Shown: positions 43,028 through 51,273 of the stretch, piece after piece
Numbering within the stretch: the first letter of the stretch is position 1
Layout of the letters: the number at the start of each line of letters is the position of its first letter
NCBI GenBank assembly: GCA_026005135.1
Contig: BPKM01000001.1
Location: 744,001 to 808,000 of the forward strand
Direction of reading: 5' to 3'
DNA from: Leptospiraceae bacterium
GTDB lineage: Bacteria > Spirochaetota > Leptospiria > Leptospirales > Leptonemataceae
DNA: 64,000 nucleotides
The notes under the pieces: generated by a model
What the model saw: only the letters and a program-made list of their open reading frames with translations
What the model was told of the DNA's origin: nothing
Database searches by the model: none
Position numbers and translations under genes: made by a program

Positions 43028-44265
43028 TACGTAAAATTTGTGCAGTTGATATAGGAACATCTATAACAAAGGTTATTATTGCGAATATATATAATTCTGA
43101 AATAGAAATTATAGGTATTGGTACTGCAGAAACACATGGTATTCGTAGTGCGGAAATTATAAATATGGAAAGTGTATCTCGTTCTATACAAAATGCAATT
43201 CGAGAAGCTGAAAAAATGTGTGCAGTTCAAGTTAATTCTGTTTATGTAAATATAAGTGGAATTAATATAAAAGGAGAAAATTCCACTGGTATATATGTTG
43301 TTTCGAATGAAGATAGAATTATAACATCTGAGGATGTAGAAAGAGTTGTAGAAAATGCAACAAATATTAATATACCATCAGAATATCAAATTATACATGT
43401 TTTATCAAGAGAATATATTGTAGATAAAAAAAATCGTGTTCCCGATCCCATTGGAATGACTGGTTTTCGATTAGAAGCCAATGTTCATATCGTAACTGCA
43501 CCGAAACTTCAAATAAAAAATATTTATAAAGTTTTTTATAAAATGGGTTTAGAAGTAAATGATGTTATATTAAATTCTATTGCTTCGTCAGAAGCTGTTC
43601 TAAAAGAAGAAGAAAAAAATTTAGGATGTATAATGATAGATTTTGGTTATGCTATGACAGATGTAATTATTTATGTTGATGGTGGGGTTTTTCATACCTT
43701 ATCAATACCCTTAGGGTCTTTTCATTTAACTTCTGATTTAGAATATGCTTTTAAAATTCCTTTCGAAATTGCAGAATTTGTAAAAAAAAGAGATGGTATT
43801 GCTACAATAGAAGATGTAGATCCAACAGTTAAAATAGAAATTCCATCAACAATTGAAAATCCCAGAAGATTGGTTCATTTAAAAGATATTGCCTTGGTAT
43901 TAGAAGCACGTTTAGAAGAAATTTTTGAAATTGTATTAAAAATTATTAAAAAAAAGATTGACCCAGGTCTATTATCTTCTGGTATAATATTAACGGGGGG
44001 TGGTTCATTGTTGCAAGGTATAGAAAGAGTAGCAGAGAGAATTTTTTCTCTTCCTGTTAGATTAGGGAAGCCAAGGGATTTAAAAGGATTATCTTCTGAA
44101 ATTAATAGTCCCGAATTTTCTACAGCTGTTGGTATTATAAAATTTGTTGCAAAACAATTTATAACAGAATTTGACGAGTATAGAGAAAAAGAATATAAAC
44201 CTCCTATACAACGAGATAAAAAATTATTAAATAAAATAAAAAATTGGATAGCAGAAAATATTTAG
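43024..44265 (+). CDS. ftsA: Cell-division protein FtsA
   Basis: A 413-residue actin-fold ATPase that tethers FtsZ to the membrane and recruits later division proteins. Visible motifs are phosphate-1 AVDIGTSITKVII (about 5-17), the SHS2 (1C) domain with VYVNISGINIKGENSTG (~74-90), phosphate-2 MIDFGYAMTDVIIY (~207-220), the adenosine motif GIILTGGGSLLQGIE (~322-336), and a C-terminal amphipathic helix (LLNKIKNWIAENI) for membrane binding. The length is normal. The start overlaps ftsQ by 4 bases; ftsZ follows after 44 bases. Confidence 0.95.
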   Translation: MIRKICAVDIGTSITKVIIANIYNSEIEIIGIGTAETHGIRSAEIINMESVSRSIQNAIREAEKMCAVQVNSVYVNISGINIKGENSTGIYVVSNEDRIITSEDVERVVENATNINIPSEYQIIHVLSREYIVDKKNRVPDPIGMTGFRLEANVHIVTAPKLQIKNIYKVFYKMGLEVNDVILNSIASSEAVLKEEEKNLGCIMIDFGYAMTDVIIYVDGGVFHTLSIPLGSFHLTSDLEYAFKIPFEIAEFVKKRDGIATIEDVDPTVKIEIPSTIENPRRLVHLKDIALVLEARLEEIFEIVLKIIKKKIDPGLLSSGIILTGGGSLLQGIERVAERIFSLPVRLGKPRDLKGLSSEINSPEFSTAVGIIKFVAKQFITEFDEYREKEYKPPIQRDKKLLNKIKNWIAENI

Positions 44266-44309
44266 GGGTTCCATCCTGGGAATGAAAATAGCAACCTTTA
44301 GGAGTTTTT

Positions 44310-45731
44310 ATGATAGAGATGGAACATACAAAAACATCACCAACAATTATTAAAGTTGTAGGAGTAGGCGGTGGAGGCTCAAATGCTGTAAATAGAATGA
44401 TTGAAAGTGGAATGAATGATGTCGATTTTATTGTTATTAATACAGATGAGCAAGCATTAAAGATGTCTAATGCTCCAACCAGAATTGTAATTGGAAAAAA
44501 AATAACCAATGGTATGGGAGCAGGTGGAGATCCAGAAAAAGGATTAAAAGCAGCAAAAGAAGATAAAGAAAAAATTGCTAAAGCTTTAGATGGATCAGAT
44601 ATGGTATTTGTTACAGCTGGAATGGGAGGTGGAACTGGAACAGGAGCTGCCCCAATTGTTGCAGAAATTGCTAAAAATTTAGGTGCTTTAACAGTTGGAG
44701 TTGTAACAATTCCATTTAATTTCGAAGGTAAAGTAAGAGAAAGAAATGCAAAATTAGGTATAGAAGCATTAAAACAACATGTAGATACTTTAATAGTAAT
44801 TAAAAATGATCAAATATTTCAAATTATAGAACCCAATGTCCCAGCTACACTTGCCTTAAAGTTAATAGATGAAATTTTATATAATGCAGTGAGAGGTATT
44901 TCAGATATAATAAATAAACCAGGTATTATAAATGTAGATTTTGCTGATGTTAGAAATATAATGAGTTCTTCTGGGGAAGCGGTTCTTGGTTTTGGTAAAG
45001 GTGTTGGAGAAAATAAAGTTATTGATGCAGTTAATCAAGCAATAAATAACGTTTTATTAGAGAATCCAGACATAAGTGGTGCAACAGGGGTTTTAATTAA
45101 TGTTTGTGGTGGAAATGATTTAACATTACAATCCTGGAAAGATGTATCTGAACTAATAACAAGAGAAGTAGATCCAGATGCGAATAAAATCATAGGATTA
45201 ACCATAGATAATTCTTTAGAGGATGAAGTTCATGTTGTTGTTATTGCTACAGGCTTTAAAAGAAAAAATAAAATAAACAAAAATACGATTGAATATAATT
45301 TAAATTTATATAATAATTTAAAGGTACAAGAAGAAGAATTACCAAAAAATAAAAAAGAAGTTCTTTCTATAAATGCTACTTCTATTTTAAATAAAAAACA
45401 ACTCAATAATCGAGATCAAAAAATAGTAAAAGATCCCTACCCTATACGAAAAAATAAATCACAAATCAATAACTTAGAAGAAGAGGAAATAAATTTTAAA
45501 GAACAGAGAAATAATCATTTTTTAAATTATCAAAAAGAATGGAAAGTTCCTGAAGAAAAAGAATCCAATTATTCAAATAATTATAATCGAAAAGAAGAAA
45601 TATTAGAAATTGATTTAAATAAAAATAAATATCCAAAAGATACATATAGAGATTATGATGATAATAATTATCTTGATTTAAATTTTGAAGAATTACAGAA
45701 ACCAGCTTATTTACGAAGATTAAAAGTATAA
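44310..45731 (+). CDS. ftsZ: Cell-division tubulin FtsZ
   Basis: A 473-residue GTPase forming the Z-ring. N-terminal VVGVGGGGSNAVNRMIESGM (about 13-32), the tubulin signature GGGTGTGAAPIVAEIAK (~107-123), the T7 region NVDFADVRNIM (~208) and VVVIATGF (~310). The C-terminal linker is long (about 315-450), Asn/Lys/Glu-rich and low-complexity, ending in a conserved tail LQKPAYLRRLKV for FtsA binding. The linker makes it ~90 residues longer than E. coli FtsZ. AGGAGT lies 6 bases before the ATG. nfeD starts 1 base after the stop. Confidence 0.97.
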   Translation: MIEMEHTKTSPTIIKVVGVGGGGSNAVNRMIESGMNDVDFIVINTDEQALKMSNAPTRIVIGKKITNGMGAGGDPEKGLKAAKEDKEKIAKALDGSDMVFVTAGMGGGTGTGAAPIVAEIAKNLGALTVGVVTIPFNFEGKVRERNAKLGIEALKQHVDTLIVIKNDQIFQIIEPNVPATLALKLIDEILYNAVRGISDIINKPGIINVDFADVRNIMSSSGEAVLGFGKGVGENKVIDAVNQAINNVLLENPDISGATGVLINVCGGNDLTLQSWKDVSELITREVDPDANKIIGLTIDNSLEDEVHVVVIATGFKRKNKINKNTIEYNLNLYNNLKVQEEELPKNKKEVLSINATSILNKKQLNNRDQKIVKDPYPIRKNKSQINNLEEEEINFKEQRNNHFLNYQKEWKVPEEKESNYSNNYNRKEEILEIDLNKNKYPKDTYRDYDDNNYLDLNFEELQKPAYLRRLKV

Positions 45732-45732
45732 A

Positions 45733-46170
45733 ATGAATGTAATTTTCTGGGTATTATTAGGATTTATTCTTTCCCTTTTAGAAATCTTTATACCCGGTAT
45801 GATTATTATCTTTTTTGGTATTTCTTCTTTTATTATGGCAATTCTTGTTTATTTTGGTTTTATTTCTAATTTGATCTATCAATTTTTTTATTGGTCTATT
45901 ATTTCTATTTTGCTGGTTTTATTGCTTCGAAGGTTTGTAATAAAATATTTTCCTTCATTAGAAAAGAATGAATTTTCAAAAGATAGCTTAGAAGGACAGA
46001 AAGGAATTGTTATAGAAGAAGTTAATCCTTATACAGGTAAGGGAAGAGTAAAAGTTTCTGGGACTTATTGGAAAGCTATTTCTTCTCTTGGAACAATTAT
46101 CCCTGTAGGTAAAGAAATCATAGTAGAAAAGCAAGATGGTTTATTATTATATGTTCGTGTTCATAATTAA
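45733..46170 (+). CDS. NfeD-family membrane protein
   Basis: A 145-residue protein of the short NfeD type: three to four N-terminal membrane helices (about 5-70, starting FWVLLGFILSLLEIFIPGM) and a C-terminal OB-fold domain (about 85-145: LEGQKGIVIEEVNPYTGKGRVKVSGTYWKAIS ... IPVGKEIIVEKQDGLLLYV). NfeD proteins often pair with stomatin/SPFH-domain proteins in membrane microdomains; none is adjacent here. It is co-directional with ftsZ, 1 base after its stop. Its TAA overlaps the TAA of the convergent gene in the shared palindrome TTAA. Confidence 0.9.
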   Translation: MNVIFWVLLGFILSLLEIFIPGMIIIFFGISSFIMAILVYFGFISNLIYQFFYWSIISILLVLLLRRFVIKYFPSLEKNEFSKDSLEGQKGIVIEEVNPYTGKGRVKVSGTYWKAISSLGTIIPVGKEIIVEKQDGLLLYVRVHN

Positions 46171-47069
46171 ATATGTATATGATTAACAGAATCCGATATC
46201 CTACCATTAATTTTTATTAAAATATAATGTATATAGTTTATAATATCTTTTTTAAATTTTATAACATACTTGGAAGCTTTTAATAAATTGAGTTGAAAAA
46301 GTTTTTCTTCTAATTCTTTTGTAGTTTCGTCAATATCCATTAAAATATGTTTTATATTTCTAAAAATCTTATTTACTTCAATTAATTGTTTTTCGTTTAA
46401 TTGTTTTTTGGAAATTTCTTCTGGAAAATTATTTTTTATATTTTCTGTATATTCAAATACTTCACCTAATAATTCTTTTATTTCGTCTAAATATTCACTT
46501 TGTATTTCTGAAAAAATTTCCTTAGGAATATATTCGTTTAATCTTTTTTCTAATTTTTTTATCTGTTCGTTAAGACTGTTATTGATAGATAAAATTCCAA
46601 GATATTTTCTTGTTAAAGAGTTAATACAAACAAAATCCCTTCCAAGATAAATTTTATCCTTATAATTGTCTGGTAATTCATCTGGATGAATTGTATATAC
46701 TTTTAATTCAAAATGATCTTTATGATCTAATTCTGGAACAAATCTACATATAATTAAATTTTGGTTATTTTCTATATAATAAGAATTGGTTTCTATTAGT
46801 GCAGAATAAAAAGCTAAATTATAAATTATAAAATCCTTAATTTTTTTAATTAAATCCTTTTCTTTTAAAAATTGTTCTACTTCAATGATTTCTTTATCTA
46901 TAGTTTCTCCCGTTAAATAAAATTGAAAATCTGGTGTTAATATAACTCTACTTTTATCTAAAAAAAATTCTAAATGTATATTTTCTAATATATTTTGTTG
47001 AAAACCATCTAAATGAAAATGGGGTATTTTTAAATGTTTTAGTTCCTTTAACTTATCTATATGTTTCAT
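46167..47069 (-). CDS. Conserved hypothetical, helical C-terminus
   Basis: A 300-residue soluble protein without signal or membrane helix. The N-terminal ~150 residues are alpha/beta (EFFLDKSRVILTPDFQFYLTG ... LIICRFVPELDH ... LKVYTIHPDELP). The C-terminal half is long helices with heptad character (about 165-290: LNEQIKKLEKRLNEYI ... DETTKELEEKLFQL), so it probably dimerises. It has very few cysteines and is Glu/Lys-rich. It is not recognised. It is separated by 68 bases from queA on the same strand, with an overlapping-stop arrangement with nfeD at its 3' end. Confidence 0.65.
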   Translation of the reverse strand: MKHIDKLKELKHLKIPHFHLDGFQQNILENIHLEFFLDKSRVILTPDFQFYLTGETIDKEIIEVEQFLKEKDLIKKIKDFIIYNLAFYSALIETNSYYIENNQNLIICRFVPELDHKDHFELKVYTIHPDELPDNYKDKIYLGRDFVCINSLTRKYLGILSINNSLNEQIKKLEKRLNEYIPKEIFSEIQSEYLDEIKELLGEVFEYTENIKNNFPEEISKKQLNEKQLIEVNKIFRNIKHILMDIDETTKELEEKLFQLNLLKASKYVIKFKKDIINYIHYILIKINGRISDSVNHIHI

Positions 47070-47137
47070 TTATGGAGAGAGTTTATTTTTAAATCGAAAT
47101 TCGTCAATTTTAATTTGCTATATAAATGGTATCATTA

Positions 47138-48223
47138 TTATATAAAATATTTTTGATTTTGAATAATCATTCCATCACCATAGCTAAAAAAACGATATTT
47201 TTTTTGAATTGCATATTGGTAGGAATATTTTAAATAATCCTTACCCCCAAAAGCACAAACTAATAGAAATAATGATGAGGCAGGCAAATGAAAATTTGTA
47301 ATTAAATAATCACTAGAATAAATTAAATCTGGTGGTTTAATAAATAATTTTGTAGAATAATTACCTTCTTTAAATTGTTTGAATTTTAAAAAATTATCTT
47401 CCAATGCTCGAAGTGTTGTTGTACCTACTGCTATAATGGGGTTTTTGTTTTTTGATTCATTTAAAATTTGTGCTGTTTCTTCCGGAATTTGATAATATTC
47501 TTCGTGTAATTCTTTATTTTGAATTTCTTTTTCTCCCAGTGGCGAAAATGTTCCATATCCAATTCTTAAATTTAAATAAAGGATTTTATGTTTTTGGGAA
47601 ATCTTTTTTAATAATTCTTCCGTAAAATGTAAAGAAGCTGTTGGAGCAGCAACACTTCCTGGTTCTAAAGCAAAAATTGTTTGATAATATTCTTTATCAA
47701 TATCTTCAGCTTCCCTTTTTAAATAAGGTGGTATGGGAGGAAGGCCAAATTCATCAAAAAAACTTTCTGAATCTTGATAATTTTCTAAAGTAGAAATATT
47801 ATTTTTCCATGCACTTAAATAGAAAAATTTTTCATCACGTCTTTCTAATTGAAAAAAATAATCCTTAATTTTTAGTACATCGTTTTTTTTAATTTTACGC
47901 CCATTTTTTATAAGACATTTCCATAAGTTTTTATCTATTAAATCTAAAAATAATACTTCGAAATATTTTTTTGTTCTTTCATGAAATAAATAAACTCTTC
48001 TAAAAGAAACTTTTGTTCTATTGAATACTAAAATGGAATTTTCTGGTAAATATTTATCTAAATTATAAAAATAATCATCCTGTATTTTTTGATTCTGTAA
48101 TACCATTAATTTTGCATGATCTCTTGGTATAATAGGATATTTAGCAATATATTCTTCTGGTAATTCAAAATAATATTCTTTTAGTTCTTCTGGTAGTTCA
48201 TTAATATTTTTAATTCTATTCAT
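47138..48223 (-). CDS. queA: S-adenosylmethionine:tRNA ribosyltransferase-isomerase
   Basis: QueA transfers and isomerises the ribosyl group of SAM onto preQ1-tRNA, making epoxyqueuosine. The 361-residue protein shows YFELPEEYIAKYPIIPRDHAKLMVL at the start (family: fDLP..LIA..P...RD.sRLMVL), PGSVAAPTASLHFT (~191-204), GYGTFSPL (~221-228), AVGTTTLRALE (~262-272) and LITNFHLPASSLFLLVCAF (~308-326). Length is typical. It indicates queuosine modification of GUN-decoding tRNAs. No other que gene is nearby. Confidence 0.95.
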   Translation of the reverse strand: MNRIKNINELPEELKEYYFELPEEYIAKYPIIPRDHAKLMVLQNQKIQDDYFYNLDKYLPENSILVFNRTKVSFRRVYLFHERTKKYFEVLFLDLIDKNLWKCLIKNGRKIKKNDVLKIKDYFFQLERRDEKFFYLSAWKNNISTLENYQDSESFFDEFGLPPIPPYLKREAEDIDKEYYQTIFALEPGSVAAPTASLHFTEELLKKISQKHKILYLNLRIGYGTFSPLGEKEIQNKELHEEYYQIPEETAQILNESKNKNPIIAVGTTTLRALEDNFLKFKQFKEGNYSTKLFIKPPDLIYSSDYLITNFHLPASSLFLLVCAFGGKDYLKYSYQYAIQKKYRFFSYGDGMIIQNQKYFI

Positions 48224-48271
48224 ATTTTTTTAATATTTGACGGCATATTGTTTTTAAAAAACTTTTTCCTG

Positions 48272-49714
48272 ATGTTTTTTTATTCTCATTTTTTTTTATA
48301 TTATCATAAAATAAAACAAAAAATTTATGTGTGGCTATTAAAATATAAAAATATAAAAATTGTTTATATTAGTTTATTTATTATTTTATTTATACGATCA
48401 TTCGATATAATAAATTTGGCTAATCATAAGAATAAAAATATATTATCATTTCTTGAGAGTAAAAGCGATTACGAAGATTATTATAATGCAGCAAAACAAA
48501 TAAAAAATAAACAAAATCCATATTATAAGGATAGGTTAGAAAATTTTTTTGAAACAATACCCCAAAATACAGATTTTGAAAAGATTATAGAATCATTAAA
48601 GCAATTAAAAGGGATTGGAACTTATTTATATCCTCCTTTATTTGCTTTTTTATTAATACCTTTATCATTTTTTTCTTATAATATAAGTGCTATTATTTAC
48701 CAGATCATACAATTATTATTATTATATTTTTCTTTATATTTTTTATATCAAATTCCAGTATATATGAATTTAAAGATATCAAAAAGAAAAATTCATTTAG
48801 CCTTAATATTGTCTCTTTTAGTTTATTTTCCTTTTCAGATACAAAATATAAGTAATGGAAATGTTGGATTTATTATTATATTTTTATTAAGTTTATCATT
48901 ATATTTATTTTTTAAGTATAAGAATAAAATTTTATATGACTTTATAAACGGTATTCTTATAGGCATTGCAACTATCATAAAAGTATTACCTGGATTTATT
49001 ACTGGACTTTATTTTATAAGAAGAAGAATTATTATATTAATTGGAATGATTCTGGGAACTATAATAGGAATATTTTTACCTACTTTATATTTAGGCTGGG
49101 AGCTCAATTGGGATTTTTTTACAACCTGGTATCAATTCATCATAAAAAATTATCAAAAATATTCTGTAATACGACCTTATGCTAATAATCAAACTATTTC
49201 AGGTGCATTATGTAAATTATTTATTCCTTTTGCTGATGTAAAACAATTTCAATATGGTTTACCGATAACATTTATTACATTAAGCTTAAATCAGGTTAGC
49301 TTTTTAATAAAATTAATAAATTATTTTATTTTAATAAATGTTGTAATTATTACTTTATTATTATTTTTTAAGAAAAAAGATGATTTTATTGAGGTTATTT
49401 ATATATATTTTATATTTTTATCTGCCCTATTATCATCAGGTATTAGCTGGTATCATACGTATGGATTACTAATGATTGTTTATTTTTTTTATTTTATATA
49501 TAAGTTTAAATTCCTTAATAAACATTTAAAAATATTTGTAATACCAGTCTTATATATCTGGATATTTTCTTTACTACCATTTCGTTATAAAGATTTATTA
49601 TCATTATATTCTATATATACTTGGTTAAATTTGTTTATTTTATTCATTATAGTTTATAAATTATATTATTTTATTTTTATGAGCAATCAATATGAAAAAA
49701 TTAAATCAAATTAA
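48272..49714 (+). CDS. GT87-type membrane glycosyltransferase (DUF2029)
   Basis: About 480 residues with 10-12 membrane helices. A periplasmic loop after the first helix has SDYEDYYNAAKQIKNKQNPYY, then YLYPPLFAFLLIPLSFF, and ATIIKVLPGF and YANNQTISGAL further on: the pattern of GT-C fold, polyprenyl-phosphate-mannose-dependent GT87 enzymes (DUF2029). These add sugars to lipid-linked glycans at the outer face of the inner membrane. ATG 48272 is preferred; TTG 48248 is in frame but neither has a clear Shine-Dalgarno. Its last 23 bases overlap the next gene. Confidence 0.75.
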   Translation: MFFYSHFFLYYHKIKQKIYVWLLKYKNIKIVYISLFIILFIRSFDIINLANHKNKNILSFLESKSDYEDYYNAAKQIKNKQNPYYKDRLENFFETIPQNTDFEKIIESLKQLKGIGTYLYPPLFAFLLIPLSFFSYNISAIIYQIIQLLLLYFSLYFLYQIPVYMNLKISKRKIHLALILSLLVYFPFQIQNISNGNVGFIIIFLLSLSLYLFFKYKNKILYDFINGILIGIATIIKVLPGFITGLYFIRRRIIILIGMILGTIIGIFLPTLYLGWELNWDFFTTWYQFIIKNYQKYSVIRPYANNQTISGALCKLFIPFADVKQFQYGLPITFITLSLNQVSFLIKLINYFILINVVIITLLLFFKKKDDFIEVIYIYFIFLSALLSSGISWYHTYGLLMIVYFFYFIYKFKFLNKHLKIFVIPVLYIWIFSLLPFRYKDLLSLYSIYTWLNLFILFIIVYKLYYFIFMSNQYEKIKSN

Positions 49715-50765
49715 AATAGCTTATATACCATTATTTTTGTTTTTTATAGTATTTATTTTGGATAAGATATTTTTAATAAAAAAAATACAGTTATTAACCC
49801 AAAAAGATGCTACTTTTTTGTATTATCAATATAAAGAAACATTATTAAATCAATTAGAAAAATTTTATCAAAATAATAAAGAAAATAAAAAAATTTTAAT
49901 TATAATAGGTAGTTCAAGATTAATGTTTGTTGATTATAAAGAATTTAAAAAAATATATCCAGAATGGGAAATGTATAATTTTTCTGTTCCAGTTAATTCA
50001 CCAGCATATTATTTATATATAATAGAAAAAATTATTCAAAGAAATATAAAACCAGATTTAGTATTATTGGAATCTGATCTTTTTCAATTTAATGAATATT
50101 CCCCGGGTTTTAAAAAATCAAATTTACCTTATACCTTTGATTTATCTTTTGTATTAAGAAATTTTAATCTATTTGAAAGAGATGAAGTAAGTGAATTCTT
50201 AGGATATTATCTTTTCGCTGGAAAGAAATATCCACCAGATTTATATGTTTTATGGAAACGAATAACTAATCCAGATGATAAAATTTTATATATATATATA
50301 AAAACAGAAGAATATCAAAAAGAAAATAATGGCTGTGGTTTAGCAGCTGTTCCTTTTAGAGAATGGTATATAAGAGATTTATCTGAAATAGAAATTAGTT
50401 CAATGGGAACCAAAAGTTGGTTATATAAAAACTATAAAGAATCAGAAAGACAATGGACTTTTTTTAGAAAAACGATTCATTTACTCAATGAATTTCAAAT
50501 ATTATATATTATTATTAAACCACAGGTTTCTCCTATTATGGAAGAAATTTTACAAAATGATCCTATAATTCAAAATGCTTATAAGAATTGGCAATTAAAA
50601 ATAAATAAGATTATACCACATAAACAATGGATTGATTTTACCAAAAGCGAAACATTTTATTGCAATACTTTTGTTGATGGAACTCATATGTCAAAAGAGT
50701 GTTATGATCCTATGTTATATGAGGTTATGAATTTATATAATAATTTAATTAATCAGAAGAAATAA
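49692..50765 (+). CDS. DUF1574-type membrane-anchored SGNH-like protein
   Basis: A 357-residue protein with one N-terminal membrane helix (about 9-27) and an extracytoplasmic SGNH/GDSL-like domain: block I IIGSSRLMF (nucleophile Ser, ~74-82), NFSVPVNSPAYYL, PDLVLLESDLFQF (~120-132) and the C-terminal DGTHMS (Asp/His, ~330). The layout matches DUF1574, a family best known in Leptospira, related to acyl-transferring SGNH domains. Overlap with the GT87 gene by 23 bases suggests a joint role in modifying a surface glycan. It is convergent with the next lipoprotein gene, whose stop lies inside it (17-base overlap). Confidence 0.75.
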   Translation: MKKLNQIKIAYIPLFLFFIVFILDKIFLIKKIQLLTQKDATFLYYQYKETLLNQLEKFYQNNKENKKILIIIGSSRLMFVDYKEFKKIYPEWEMYNFSVPVNSPAYYLYIIEKIIQRNIKPDLVLLESDLFQFNEYSPGFKKSNLPYTFDLSFVLRNFNLFERDEVSEFLGYYLFAGKKYPPDLYVLWKRITNPDDKILYIYIKTEEYQKENNGCGLAAVPFREWYIRDLSEIEISSMGTKSWLYKNYKESERQWTFFRKTIHLLNEFQILYIIIKPQVSPIMEEILQNDPIIQNAYKNWQLKINKIIPHKQWIDFTKSETFYCNTFVDGTHMSKECYDPMLYEVMNLYNNLINQKK

Positions 50766-51273
50766 ACCAGATAGGATCTCCATCTAAGAAACAGCTTTCG
50801 AGACATTTTTTTAGTATTTCGTTTTCACAATTTTTTATCCATACTCCTGGTAAACAATTACTATATTCATTTAGAGCAGAAGTAAAATTACTACAATTTG
50901 TATTTTCCCAGTATTGTTGATTACAGGTAAAATGACATCGTTTGGCATCATTACTAAAATTACCATTTTTAAATGTAGGAGAATCTATTATAAGAGGGCA
51001 ATAATCTTCCGGATTTTGTGATGTTATTGAAATTTGATAAAATGTTGTTATTGTAGATAAATATATATTGGTGTTAACTGGATTAGAAATACAAGTTAAA
51101 GCTTTATTTTCTGAATCTATACAGATATTTTTTAATTGATTTTTGTCTGGTATATTTAATAAAATATATAAATTTCTTAATTCTTCTTTTTTTTCGTATT
51201 CTGGAGCCTTTTCGCATTTGATGAATAATAATAAAATTAAAACTACAAATTTAGTGATTTGTTTTATATCCAT
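50749..51273 (-). CDS. Cysteine-rich lipoprotein, last gene of the TonB-receptor operon
   Basis: A 174-residue lipoprotein: signal with lipobox LLLFIKC (Cys ~20). The mature part has about a dozen further cysteines (KNICIDSEN, ALTCISN, DYCPLI, RCHFTCNQQYWENTNC, NCLPGVWIKNCENEILKKCLESC), presumably all in disulfides and therefore exported. The repeated C-x(6-8)-C spacing in the second half suggests a small disulfide-rich domain. It starts at the base where the TonB-receptor gene stops (1-base overlap). The family is not recognised. It may be a surface cofactor of the receptor. Confidence 0.65.
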   Translation of the reverse strand: MDIKQITKFVVLILLLFIKCEKAPEYEKKEELRNLYILLNIPDKNQLKNICIDSENKALTCISNPVNTNIYLSTITTFYQISITSQNPEDYCPLIIDSPTFKNGNFSNDAKRCHFTCNQQYWENTNCSNFTSALNEYSNCLPGVWIKNCENEILKKCLESCFLDGDPIWFISSD

